DNA from: Loktanella sp. M215
Lineage (GTDB): Bacteria > Pseudomonadota > Alphaproteobacteria > Rhodobacterales > Rhodobacteraceae
Length of the DNA stretch: 64,000 nucleotides
Assembly (NCBI RefSeq): GCF_021735925.1
Contig: NZ_WMEA01000001.1
Span: 2,634,001 to 2,698,000, forward strand
Reading direction: 5' to 3'
Shown: positions 37,824 to 46,875 of the stretch, piece after piece
Layout of the letters: each line of letters opens with the position of its first letter
How positions within the stretch are numbered: the stretch's first letter is position 1
Made by a program: the position numbers and the translations under genes
The notes under the pieces: generated by a model
What the model was told of the DNA's origin: nothing
Seen by the model: only the letters and a program-made list of their open reading frames with translations
Databases searched by the model: none

Positions 37824-40055
37824 GTGCAGCGTTCCCTTTTGGGTATGGATTTCCAGCGGCTTGCGCGCTGGCGGCGGCAGCGTGCCGTGCAGAACGGTCT
37901 GACCGTTCTGCTGGTCGTGTTGGGGCCGGTCCTGACGATGCTGACCTTCCTCATTCTGGGCGGGCCGCTGGACCGCGCGTCCGCCTCGCCCTTGTTGCGC
38001 CTGATCCTGCTGGCCGACCTTGTGTATGTCATCATCGTCGCGGGGCTAGTCATCCAGCGCGTCACCTCGATGATCGTGGCGCGGCGCAACCGGTCCGCCG
38101 GATCGCGCCTGCACCTGCGCCTGACCGGCGTCTTCGTGGCCCTTGCGCTGATCCCCACCGTCTTGGTCGCGATCTTCGCGGTTCTCTCGATCAACCTCGG
38201 GTTCGAGGGGTGGTTTTCCGAACGGGTCCAGAACGTCCTTGGCACCTCGCTCACCACCGCTCAGGCCTACGACGGCGAGGAGCGGTCCGAATTGTTGCGC
38301 GACGCCAACGCGCTTGCGGGCTTTCTGAATACCGAACGGCAGACCAACTTTTTCATGAACGACGGCGACGTGCGTCAGGCGATCGGCTCTGTGCAGAACC
38401 AGCTTGACCGGGGCCTGTCCGAAGTCTTCTTCATCGACGGCGCCGGAGAGATCATGGCCCGCGGCGCGCGGTCCTATGATTTCAATTACGAACGCCCCAC
38501 GCCCGCCGATTTCACGGCCGCCGACGCCACCGGCAGCCAGATCATCGAAGACGGCGCCAACAACGAATTCCGCGCCCTGCTGCCGATGGAGACCTTCCCG
38601 AACCGCTACCTTTATGTCACCCGCGCCGTCGACGGGCAGATCCTGTCGCTGCTCGACGACACCGAGGCGACCGTGGCCCTTTATGACCAGTTGGAACGCG
38701 ACCGCGGGCAGCTTCTGTTCCAGTTCGGTTTCCTCTACCTCGGCTTTGCGGTCATCCTGATCCTCGCAGCCACTTGGCTTGGCCTGCAATTCGCCGAACG
38801 CCTGTCGCGCCCCATTGGCCGGCTGGTGTCCGCCTCGCAGCGCGTCGGGGCCGGCGATCTGGACGTCCAGGTGATCGAGGATGACGGCGACGACGAGATC
38901 AGCCAGCTGGGCCATTACTTCAACCAGATGACCAGCCGCCTCAAAGGGCAGCGTGACGATCTGATGGACAGCAACCGGCTGTTCGATTCCGTGCTCAGTT
39001 CCGTGACCTCCGGCGTCGTCGGCCTTGATCCCGAAGGGCGGATCGCCTTCCTGAACCCCTCTGCCGCGCGCATGCTCTCGATGGGGCCGGGGCAGGCGGC
39101 GGCGGCCTCTCTCGCGGTCGCGGTGCCGGAACTCGCCCCCCTGTTCGAACGTCTGCGCCGCGAATCCCGGCCCGTCGTGCAGGAACAGGTGAACCTCGTG
39201 CGCGGCGGCAAGCAGGAAAGCCTGCTGGTCCGCATGGCTCCCCGCACCGGTGCCGACGGCGTATTGGACGGCTATGTCGTGGCGTTTGACGACGTGACCG
39301 ACCTTGTCAGCGCGCAGCGCATGGCCGCCTGGGGCGACGTCGCCCGCCGGATCGCCCACGAGATCAAGAACCCGCTGACCCCGATCCAGCTGTCGGCGGA
39401 ACGGATCAAGCGCAAGTTTTCGTCCGAAGTAAAGGACAGCGCCAAGCTGGACCAGATGACCGACGTGATCGTGCGCCAGACCAACGACCTGCGCCGCATC
39501 GTCGACGAGTTTTCCAAATTCGCGCGGATGCCCGAACCGCAACTGGCGCAAAGCGACCTGATCCGGCTGGTGCGCGATGCGGTCACCCTGCAAGAGGCGG
39601 GCCAGCCCGGCGTGCGGATCACGACCGACCTGCCGGAGGGTCCCGTTCTGGTCGACCTCGACGACACGATGATCGGTCAGGCCCTGAACAACCTGATCAA
39701 GAACGCCGGCGAAGCCATTGAAACGCTTCAGGATCGCGACGGCGTCGACGCCGTCGCCCCGCAGATCCGCATCGCCCTGACGCGCACGCCCACGCAGGCC
39801 CGCATCACCGTGTCCGACAACGGGATCGGCCTGCCGACCGACCGCGCGCGCCTGTTCGAACCCTACGTCACCACCCGCGACAAGGGCACCGGCCTTGGCC
39901 TGCCCATCGTGCGCAAGATCATCGAAGAACACGGCGGCACCCTGTCGCTGGCGGACGCCGACCCATTTGACGACACCGACCGCTGCGGCGCCTGCGCGGT
40001 CATTCTTCTGCCGCTGGCCCCCGTCGGGATCACGGCCAATAAAATTCCAGCATGA
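37824..40055 (+). CDS. ntrY: Membrane histidine kinase NtrY
   Basis: Sensor of the NtrYX system linked to nitrogen metabolism and redox/envelope responses. It has about 743 residues: N-terminal hydrophobic segments (about 24-45, 55-75, 95-120), a periplasmic domain to about 290, another helix (about 295-320), HAMP (320-375), PAS (about 385-490), the phosphoacceptor His in [15 protein letters not shown] near 515, and an ATPase domain ending with GTGLGLPIV. The start is uncertain: GTG 37824 or ATG 37845; neither has a good ribosome site. NtrX follows after 10 bp. Confidence 0.93.
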   Translation: MQRSLLGMDFQRLARWRRQRAVQNGLTVLLVVLGPVLTMLTFLILGGPLDRASASPLLRLILLADLVYVIIVAGLVIQRVTSMIVARRNRSAGSRLHLRLTGVFVALALIPTVLVAIFAVLSINLGFEGWFSERVQNVLGTSLTTAQAYDGEERSELLRDANALAGFLNTERQTNFFMNDGDVRQAIGSVQNQLDRGLSEVFFIDGAGEIMARGARSYDFNYERPTPADFTAADATGSQIIEDGANNEFRALLPMETFPNRYLYVTRAVDGQILSLLDDTEATVALYDQLERDRGQLLFQFGFLYLGFAVILILAATWLGLQFAERLSRPIGRLVSASQRVGAGDLDVQVIEDDGDDEISQLGHYFNQMTSRLKGQRDDLMDSNRLFDSVLSSVTSGVVGLDPEGRIAFLNPSAARMLSMGPGQAAAASLAVAVPELAPLFERLRRESRPVVQEQVNLVRGGKQESLLVRMAPRTGADGVLDGYVVAFDDVTDLVSAQRMAAWGDVARRIAHEIKNPLTPIQLSAERIKRKFSSEVKDSAKLDQMTDVIVRQTNDLRRIVDEFSKFARMPEPQLAQSDLIRLVRDAVTLQEAGQPGVRITTDLPEGPVLVDLDDTMIGQALNNLIKNAGEAIETLQDRDGVDAVAPQIRIALTRTPTQARITVSDNGIGLPTDRARLFEPYVTTRDKGTGLGLPIVRKIIEEHGGTLSLADADPFDDTDRCGACAVILLPLAPVGITANKIPA

Positions 40056-40065
40056 GGTTTACGAT

Positions 40066-41466
40066 ATGAGCGATATTCTGATTACCGACGACGAGCGCGA
40101 CATCCGCGAACTGATCGGCGACATCCTGCAGGACGAAGGATTCGAGACGCGTCTGGCCGCCAATTCCGAACAATGCATGAGCGCGATTGCCAAGCAGAAG
40201 CCCGCGCTGATGATCCTCGACATCTGGCTCAAGGACAGCGGGATGGACGGCATCGACATCCTCAAGACCGTCAAGCGCGACCACCCCGAGATTCCCGTCG
40301 TCATCATCTCGGGCCACGGCAACATCGAAATCGCCGTCGCCGCGATCAAGCAGGGCGCCTACGACTTCATCGAAAAGCCGTTCAACATCGACCAACTGAT
40401 GGTCGTGATCCGCCGCGCGATGGAAACCAGCCGCCTGCGCCGCGAGAACGTCGAGCTGAAACGCGGCGAGGCCGCCCCCGCCGAGATGCTGGGCGACAGC
40501 GCCGCCTTCCGCGCGCTGAAATCGCAACTGGACAAGGTCACCAAATCCAATGGCCGGGTGATGCTGTCCGGCCCCGCCGGGTCCGGCAAGGAAATCGCCG
40601 CCCGCTACATCCACGCCAACTCCGCCCGCGCGAATGCGCCCTTCGTCACCGTCAGCTCCGCCAGCGTCGAACCCGACCGCATGGAAGAGGTGTTGTTTGG
40701 CCGCGAAACCCCCGGTCGCGGCGTCGAAAAGGGCCTTTTGGAACAGGCGCACGGCGGCATCATCTACCTCGACGAGGTGGCCGACATGCCGCTTGGCACC
40801 CAGACCAAGATGCTGCGGGTGCTGGTCGACCAGTCCTTTACCCGCGTCGGCGGCACGGAAAAGGTGCAGGTCGACCTGCGCTTTGTCTCCTCCACCAACC
40901 GCGATCTGGCGACGGAAATCGCCGCCGGCCGCTTCCGGCAGGAACTCTTTCACCGCCTGAACGTCGTGCCGATCCCGGTCCCCAGCCTCGAGGAACGGCG
41001 CGAGGATATCCCCGTTCTCGCCGCCCATTTCATAGCCATGCTGAACCGCACCCAAGGCCTGCCCCTGCGCGAATTGGGCGAGGATGCCCGCGCCCTGCTG
41101 CAGACGATGCTCTGGCCCGGCAACGTGCGCCAGCTCAAGAACGTCGTGGAACGGGTGCTGATCCTTGGCGATTCCGGCGGTCCGATCTCGGCCCGCGAAC
41201 TGCCCTCTGCGGATGAAGCGCCCGCGGGCGACGGCCGCATCGTGCTGTCCGGCGGGCTGGCCACGCTGCCGCTGCGCGACGCGCGCGAACTGTTCGAACG
41301 GGAATACCTGCTGACCCAGATCAACCGCTTCGGCGGCAACATCAGCCGCACGGCGTCCTTCGTCGGCATGGAACGCAGCGCCCTGCACCGCAAGCTGAAA
41401 TCCCTCGGCGTCGCCACCGCCAACAAGTCCGGCGCGCGCATCGCCTATGTCGAGGAAGACAGCTGA
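40066..41466 (+). CDS. ntrX: Response regulator NtrX, lacking the GAFTGA loop
   Basis: Partner of NtrY, 466 residues: a receiver (phosphoacceptor Asp52 in LMILDIWLKDSGMDG), an AAA+ domain with GPAGSGKE as Walker A and IIYLDEVADMP as Walker B, and a C-terminal FIS-like helix-turn-helix (GGNISRTASFVGMERSALHRKL). The sigma54-contact GAFTGA motif is replaced by FGRETPGRGVEKG, so sigma54 activation is unlikely; Rhodobacterales NtrX proteins are known to lack it. GAGG lies about 10 bases before ATG 40066. Confidence 0.94.
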   Translation: MSDILITDDERDIRELIGDILQDEGFETRLAANSEQCMSAIAKQKPALMILDIWLKDSGMDGIDILKTVKRDHPEIPVVIISGHGNIEIAVAAIKQGAYDFIEKPFNIDQLMVVIRRAMETSRLRRENVELKRGEAAPAEMLGDSAAFRALKSQLDKVTKSNGRVMLSGPAGSGKEIAARYIHANSARANAPFVTVSSASVEPDRMEEVLFGRETPGRGVEKGLLEQAHGGIIYLDEVADMPLGTQTKMLRVLVDQSFTRVGGTEKVQVDLRFVSSTNRDLATEIAAGRFRQELFHRLNVVPIPVPSLEERREDIPVLAAHFIAMLNRTQGLPLRELGEDARALLQTMLWPGNVRQLKNVVERVLILGDSGGPISARELPSADEAPAGDGRIVLSGGLATLPLRDARELFEREYLLTQINRFGGNISRTASFVGMERSALHRKLKSLGVATANKSGARIAYVEEDS

Positions 41467-41473
41467 ATTGACG

Positions 41474-41500
41474 CCCCCGTGACGCTCTGTCACGAGGGGG
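41474..41500. other. GC-rich hairpin between ntrX and trkA
   Basis: CCCCCGTGAC and GTCAC-GA-GGGGG form a 10-pair stem with a two-base bulge and a 5-base loop. No T run follows, so it may be an RNA-stability or weak termination element rather than a clean terminator. Confidence 0.45.
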
Positions 41501-41522
41501 ACGGTTGCAGGGGAATGCGCGC

Positions 41523-42899
41523 ATGAAGATCATCATCTGTGGCGCCGGTCAGGTCGGCTGGCAGATCGCGCGACATCTGTCGAGCGAACGCAACGACGTC
41601 ACGGTCGTCGACAACAACGCCGAACTGGTGCGCCGCATCACCGATACCCTCGATGTGCAGGGCATTTCCGGGCACGCCAGCTATCCCGACATCCTCGAAC
41701 GGGCAGGGGCCCGCGACGCCGACATGATCATCGCCGCGACCCACTCGGACGAGGTGAACATGGTCACCTGTCAGGTTGCCCATTCGATCTTCAACATCCG
41801 GCGCAAGATCGCGCGCCTGCGCGCGCAAAGCTACCTCGACGCGATATACTCCGACCTTTACCGCCGCGATCACCTGCCGATCGACGTAGTCATCAGCCCA
41901 GAGCGCGAGGTGGCCGAGGCCGCCCTGCAACGGTTGGCCTCGCCGGCAGCGTTCGACACCGAAAGCTTCCTCGACGGGCGCGGCACCCTGATGGGGATCG
42001 CGATCGAAGGCGATTGCCCGGTGATCAACACGCCCCTGCGGCAGTTGACCGACCTTTTTTCCACCCTGCGCGCGGTCGTCGTGGGCGTGCGCCGCGATGG
42101 TGCGCTTTTCGTGCCGAACGCCAAGGATCAGCTGTTCGTGGGCGATGAGGCCTACATCTTTACCCATACCGACGACATGGCCCGCACGCTGGAAATCTTC
42201 GGCAAGGTCCAGACCAAGCAGGAACGCGTCGTCATCATTGGCGGCGGCAACGTGGGCCGCGCGGTCGCACTGGCGCTGGAAAACCGCGCCGACCGCGTCC
42301 GTGTGCGCATGATCGAACGGTCCCGTGACGTGGCAGAGGCCGCCGCCGACGCCCTCGACCGGACCATCGTGCTGAACGGCGACGGCCTCGATGCGGCTTT
42401 GCTGGAGGAGGCGGGCATCACCTCTGCCGACGCCGTGCTGGCCGTCACCGACGACGACAAGACGAACCTGCTCGCCTCTGTCCGCGCCAAGGAGATGGGC
42501 TGCAAGATGTCGATCTGTCTGGTCAACGACCCCACGCTGGTGCCGCTGATGGGACCGCTCGACATCGACGCCTACATCAACCCGCGCTCGACCACCGTCT
42601 CGTCGATCCTGCGCCACGTCCGCCACGGCCGCGTGCGCGGCGTCTATTCCATCGGCGATGCCGAGGCTGAGATGCTGGAGGCGCAGGTGCTCGGCACCTC
42701 CCCCCTCGCAGGCCAGCGCATCCGCGACGTGGCCTTCCCCGAAGGCGCGCTCGTCGGTGGCATCCTGAAGCCGTCCGGCATGGTCAAACCGACCGGCGAG
42801 ACCCGGATCGAAGAAGGCGACATCGTCGTGATCTTCGCCATGTCCGACGACGTGCCAGAGGTCGAGCGGCTGCTTCAGGTCTCGATCGACTTCTTCTGA
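41523..42899 (+). CDS. trkA: Trk potassium uptake regulatory protein TrkA
   Basis: Peripheral NAD(H)-binding gate of the Trk potassium channel. The product has 458 residues: two RCK/KTN Rossmann domains (MKIIICGAGQVGWQIA at 1 and VVIIGGGNVGRAVA near 238), each followed by a TrkA-C domain. ATG 41523 is chosen because the first strand starts there; a frame open from 41505 adds six residues. It overlaps trkH by one base (TGATG) and follows ntrX by 56 bp, the standard alphaproteobacterial order. Confidence 0.96.
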   Translation: MKIIICGAGQVGWQIARHLSSERNDVTVVDNNAELVRRITDTLDVQGISGHASYPDILERAGARDADMIIAATHSDEVNMVTCQVAHSIFNIRRKIARLRAQSYLDAIYSDLYRRDHLPIDVVISPEREVAEAALQRLASPAAFDTESFLDGRGTLMGIAIEGDCPVINTPLRQLTDLFSTLRAVVVGVRRDGALFVPNAKDQLFVGDEAYIFTHTDDMARTLEIFGKVQTKQERVVIIGGGNVGRAVALALENRADRVRVRMIERSRDVAEAAADALDRTIVLNGDGLDAALLEEAGITSADAVLAVTDDDKTNLLASVRAKEMGCKMSICLVNDPTLVPLMGPLDIDAYINPRSTTVSSILRHVRHGRVRGVYSIGDAEAEMLEAQVLGTSPLAGQRIRDVAFPEGALVGGILKPSGMVKPTGETRIEEGDIVVIFAMSDDVPEVERLLQVSIDFF

Positions 42900-44419
42900 T
42901 GCACCGCGTGAAATCCCTGCCGTTCTTCGTGATGCTGATGGGCATCGGCGCGCTGGCGATGCTTGTGCCCGCGCTCCACGCCTGGGCGATGCGGGATTTC
43001 ACCTCGATGCGGGCGTTCTTCTACGCCGCCGTGCTGTTCTCTACCCTGACCATGCTGATTGCCCTCGCCACCGCGGGCACGCACCCCAAATCCGCCGCCC
43101 GCAGCCAGTTGCTGACGCTGGTGCTGGCCTTCGGCGTGCTGCCCCTGATGTTCGCGGTCCCCTTCCACGAGGCGGGCCGCAACATCCGTTTCTTCGACGC
43201 CTGGTTCGAGATGGTCAGCAGCTTTACCACCACCGGCGCCACGCTTTACGAAAACGCAGGCCGGTTGCAGCCGTCCCTGCATCTGTGGCGCGCCACCGTG
43301 GGCTGGCTCGGTGGCCTGCTGGTCTGGATCATGGCCGTCGCGGTCTTTGCCCCCATGAACATCGGCGGGTTCGAGGTGCGCGCCGCGGGCGGCAGCGCGC
43401 GCATCACCGCGGGCGCCTACCGCCAGATCGGCCAGACCGCACAGGTGCAGGACCGCCTGTTCCGCCACGCCGCCACGCTCGCGCCGATCTACACGGCCCT
43501 CACCTTCATCCTCTGGCTCGCCCTCGTCCTGTGCGGAGAGGTCCCCTACATCGCCCTGTGCCACGCCATGTCGGTGCTCTCGACCAGCGGCATTTCCCCC
43601 ATCGGCGGCGTCTATTATGCCGCCGCAGGCTTCTGGGGCGAGGTCTGCATCTTTGCCTTCTTCATCTTCGCCCTGTCGCGCCTGACCTTCTCGCGCGGCA
43701 TGTTCGGCGACAGCGACGCGCGCCTGATGCGCGATCCCGAAATCCGTCTGGCCATTGGCCTCGTCGCAGGCACCACGCTGCTGCTCTTCGCCCGCCACTA
43801 CCTCGGCAGTATCGAGGAGGGGCTTCAAAGCACCTGGGGTGGCCTCTTTGGCTCGCTCTGGGGCAGCATCTTTACCGTCACCTCGTTCCTCACCACAACG
43901 GGCTTCGAATCGCATTTCTGGGACGGCGCCTCGCGCTGGTCGGGGTTAGAGACACCGGGCCTCTTCCTCGTCGGTATGGCGCTGATCGGCGGCGGTGTGG
44001 CCACCACCGCGGGCGGCGTGAAACTTTTGCGCGTCTACGCCCTCGCGCGCCATTCGGAACGTGAACTCGAACGCCTGCTGCACCCGTCCTCCGTCGCGGG
44101 CGGCGGACGCGAAGCGCGGATGATCCGCCGGCAGGGCGCCTATGTCTCGTGGATCTTCTTCATGCTGTTTGCGCTGTCGGTTGCGGGCACGATGATCCTT
44201 CTGTCCTTGACCGGCGTGCAGTTCGAAACCTCCATGGTGCTGACCGTGGCCTCGCTGTCCACCACCGGCCCGCTGGCCGTCGTTGCGGCCGAGACCCCGA
44301 TCAGCTTTTCCGGCCTGCCGGACCTTGCCAAGACCGTCCTCGCCGCCGCCATGGTCCTTGGCCGGCTCGAGGCGCTGGCGATTGTCGCCTTGTTCAATCC
44401 CGAAATCTGGCGCAAATAG
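42899..44419 (+). CDS. trkH: Trk potassium uptake channel TrkH
   Basis: Inner-membrane potassium-conducting subunit, 506 residues, about 10-12 hydrophobic segments and four pore-loop repeats. Selectivity-filter-like strings are visible: SSFTTTGATLYE, SVLSTSGISPIGG, TSFLTTTGFESHFW and ASLSTTGPLAVVA. The gene is translationally coupled to trkA. A 100-bp gap to hfq follows. Confidence 0.95.
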   Translation: MHRVKSLPFFVMLMGIGALAMLVPALHAWAMRDFTSMRAFFYAAVLFSTLTMLIALATAGTHPKSAARSQLLTLVLAFGVLPLMFAVPFHEAGRNIRFFDAWFEMVSSFTTTGATLYENAGRLQPSLHLWRATVGWLGGLLVWIMAVAVFAPMNIGGFEVRAAGGSARITAGAYRQIGQTAQVQDRLFRHAATLAPIYTALTFILWLALVLCGEVPYIALCHAMSVLSTSGISPIGGVYYAAAGFWGEVCIFAFFIFALSRLTFSRGMFGDSDARLMRDPEIRLAIGLVAGTTLLLFARHYLGSIEEGLQSTWGGLFGSLWGSIFTVTSFLTTTGFESHFWDGASRWSGLETPGLFLVGMALIGGGVATTAGGVKLLRVYALARHSERELERLLHPSSVAGGGREARMIRRQGAYVSWIFFMLFALSVAGTMILLSLTGVQFETSMVLTVASLSTTGPLAVVAAETPISFSGLPDLAKTVLAAAMVLGRLEALAIVALFNPEIWRK

Positions 44420-44519
44420 CGATTCACGTTTTTGGGGTGGAATATCAAAGGCCGCCACGACATAATCGCCTGCAATCATGCCGATCCGCGGCGACAAGAA
44501 TAATATAGGGTGAATTTCC

Positions 44520-44753
44520 ATGGCGTCCGACAAGGCCAACCTGCAAGATGCGTTTCTCAACCATGTGCGCAAGACAAAGGTCCCCGTCACGATCTTTCTG
44601 GTGAACGGCGTGAAACTGCAGGGCGTCATCACCTGGTTCGACAGCTTCTGCGTGCTCTTGCGCCGCGACGGCCAGTCGCAGCTGGTCTACAAATCGGCGA
44701 TCTCGACGATCATGCCGTCCCAACCCATCAGCCTGTACGAAGGCGAGGAATAA
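44520..44753 (+). CDS. hfq: RNA chaperone Hfq
   Basis: Hexameric Sm-like protein that pairs small RNAs with mRNAs. The product has 77 residues, with the Sm1 region ([19 protein letters not shown]) and the Sm2 region [10 protein letters not shown] (usually YKHAIST). The C-terminal tail is very short, as in other alphaproteobacteria. AGGGTG lies 9-10 bases before ATG 44520. The hflX TTG follows the stop by one base. Confidence 0.98.
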   Translation: MASDKANLQDAFLNHVRKTKVPVTIFLVNGVKLQGVITWFDSFCVLLRRDGQSQLVYKSAISTIMPSQPISLYEGEE

Positions 44754-44754
44754 T

Positions 44755-46035
44755 TTGTTCGAACGCGACCGGCCCGTCACCCGGGCCTTTGTCCTTCATC
44801 CCGACCTGAAGTCCGACCGTGACCGCAGGGACGCGGATCCCGCATTGGAAGAAGCCGTCTCTCTCGCCGCCGCCCTGCCTGACCTTGTGGTCGTGGGCGC
44901 CGAAGTTGTGCGCCTGCCGAAACTGCATCCCGGCATGCTGTTCGGCAAAGGCAAGATCGCCGAACTGAAAGAGCGCATGAAGGCCGAAGAGGCCGAACTG
45001 GTGCTGGTCGATGGCCATGTCACCCCCGTCCAGCAGCGCAATCTGGAAAAGGAATGGGGCGTCAAGCTCCTCGACCGGACCGGGCTGATTCTCGAAATCT
45101 TCTCGGACCGCGCCCGCACCGCCGAAGGCGTGCTGCAGGTCGAAATGGCGGCCCTCTCCTACCAGCGCACGCGCCTCGTGCGCGCCTGGACCCACCTTGA
45201 ACGCCAGCGCGGCGGCCTCGGCTTCGTCGGCGGCCCCGGCGAGACCCAGATCGAGGCGGACCGCCGTGCCATCGACCTGCAACTGCAAAGCCTCAAGGCG
45301 CAGCTGGCCAAGGTCGTCAAGACCCGCGCCCTGCACCGCGCCGCCCGCGCCAAGGTGCCCTATCCGATCGTGGCCCTCGTGGGCTACACCAACGCCGGCA
45401 AATCGACGCTCTTCAACCGCCTGACCGGGGCAGAGGTCTTTGCCAAAGACATGCTTTTCGCCACGCTGGACCCCACCATGCGGCAGATCGAACTGCCGCA
45501 CGGCGAAAAGATCATCATGTCCGACACGGTGGGCTTCATCTCTGACCTGCCGACGGAACTGGTCGCCGCCTTCCGCGCCACGCTGGAAGAGGTGCTTGAC
45601 GCCGACCTGATCGTGCATGTCCGCGACATCAGCCATCCGCAAAGCCAAGAACAGGCCGACGACGTCATGGCGATCCTCGCGACGCTGGGCGTGTCCGACA
45701 CCGCCCCCATGCTCGAAGTCTGGAACAAGGTCGACCGCCTCTCGCCAGAGGCGCGCGAGGGCATGATGACCCAATCCGCCCGGACCGACGACATCTTCGC
45801 CACCTCCGCCATCACCGGCGAAGGGCTCGACGCCCTGCTGGAAGCGATCACCGAAAAGACCAAGGATCCCCGCACGACCGAGGTGCTGACCCTTGGCTTT
45901 AACGCCGGCCGTGCGCGTGCATGGCTCTTCGACGCCGGTGTCGTGACCGATGACAAGCAGACCGACGATGGCTACCGGATGGAGGTCTTCTGGACCGCCC
46001 TGCAAAAGGAACGCTTCAGCCGGCTACCGGATTGA
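44755..46035 (+). CDS. hflX: Ribosome-associated GTPase HflX (TTG start)
   Basis: GTPase that splits stalled ribosomes, notably under heat stress. The product has 426 residues: an N-terminal HflX domain with LPKLHPGMLFGKGKIAEL, a central GGPGETQIEADRR string, and a G domain with GYTNAGKST (G1), DTVGFISDLP (G3) and NKVD (G4). The start is TTG 44755, one base after the hfq stop, with GAGGAA inside the hfq 3' end as ribosome site. Its last 20 bases overlap the convergent GGDEF pseudogene. Confidence 0.95.
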   Translation: MFERDRPVTRAFVLHPDLKSDRDRRDADPALEEAVSLAAALPDLVVVGAEVVRLPKLHPGMLFGKGKIAELKERMKAEEAELVLVDGHVTPVQQRNLEKEWGVKLLDRTGLILEIFSDRARTAEGVLQVEMAALSYQRTRLVRAWTHLERQRGGLGFVGGPGETQIEADRRAIDLQLQSLKAQLAKVVKTRALHRAARAKVPYPIVALVGYTNAGKSTLFNRLTGAEVFAKDMLFATLDPTMRQIELPHGEKIIMSDTVGFISDLPTELVAAFRATLEEVLDADLIVHVRDISHPQSQEQADDVMAILATLGVSDTAPMLEVWNKVDRLSPEAREGMMTQSARTDDIFATSAITGEGLDALLEAITEKTKDPRTTEVLTLGFNAGRARAWLFDAGVVTDDKQTDDGYRMEVFWTALQKERFSRLPD

Positions 46036-46813
46036 ACAGCGGGTCGGGCCGGGGTTGGCTGCAGGCGACATGATCGGCCACCCAGGTCACCAGCTTCGCC
46101 CGCCCGGCCTGCTTCGCACAATACAGCGCCTCGTCCGCGCGCCGCATCGCCTGTTCCAGCGTTTCGCCCTGCAGCGTCACGGCGGCGCCCGCCGACAGCG
46201 TCAGCTGCAGCGGATCGGTCGCCGCATGGTGCCGGACCGGGATCACGGCACACAGCGCCTGTCCCAGCGCCGGGATCGCCAGTGATTCGCGCCTGACGAA
46301 AATCCCGAACTCCTCGCCACCGATCCGCGCGACCACGTCCTGCGAAGTCGTGACATCGCGCAGACGGTCCGCCACCGCCCGCAGACAGATGTCGCCCACC
46401 GCATGACCGAAGGTATCGTTGATCCGCTTGAAATGATCCGCATCCACGATCAGCACGACCCCCTGCAGGTTATCGGCCAGCCGCGCCTGCGTTTCCGCGA
46501 TGAAGCCGCGCCGATTCATCAGCCCGGTCAGCACGTCGGTACTGGCCAATTCCAAAAGCTATTTATGCAACCTGTAAGAGCGTCGCACCGTGTACAGCGT
46601 CAGCCAGACGAAGGGGGTGGCGGTGAAGAATGTCACCAGAAACCGTATGCCGGGCGTCATGTGCTGATGCCCCGTCAGCAGCCATTCCGCCGTGATCGAC
46701 ACAAGGTGGATCACGACCATGAAGAGGCAGAACTTGAAAATCGTGTCGCGCCTGCTTTTCGGCGCCGTCGCGCGGATCAGTCGGGTCGCCAGCAGCTTGC
46801 TTTGCGTCAACAT
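46016..46813 (-). pseudogene. Diguanylate cyclase gene interrupted by one in-frame amber codon
   Basis: Reading from ATG 46813, an 84-residue N-terminal part carries two membrane helices (about 28-45 and 57-75). It stops at TAG 46561-46559, and the same frame then continues as an intact GGDEF domain to 46016 (ASTDVLTGLMNRRGF, DADHFKRINDTFGHAVGD, RIGGEEF). Aligned with the neighbouring paralogue, the TAG falls on a Gln, so one CAG-to-TAG change explains it. No other lesion is seen, so the change is probably recent. A TTG right after it (46555) might restart a soluble GGDEF fragment. The GGDEF active site is intact; the inhibitory RxxD site is absent. Confidence 0.85.
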
Positions 46814-46875
46814 ACGAACACCAGCCTATGCAATCATCTAAAATACCTAAATCAATAGATAAAAAGATAATCAGA

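Noticed and set aside
46556..46561. Amber codon in the GGDEF gene as pyrrolysine or as a frameshift
   Set aside because: Frame before and after is the same, so it is not a frameshift; no pyl genes are visible and the aligned residue is Gln.
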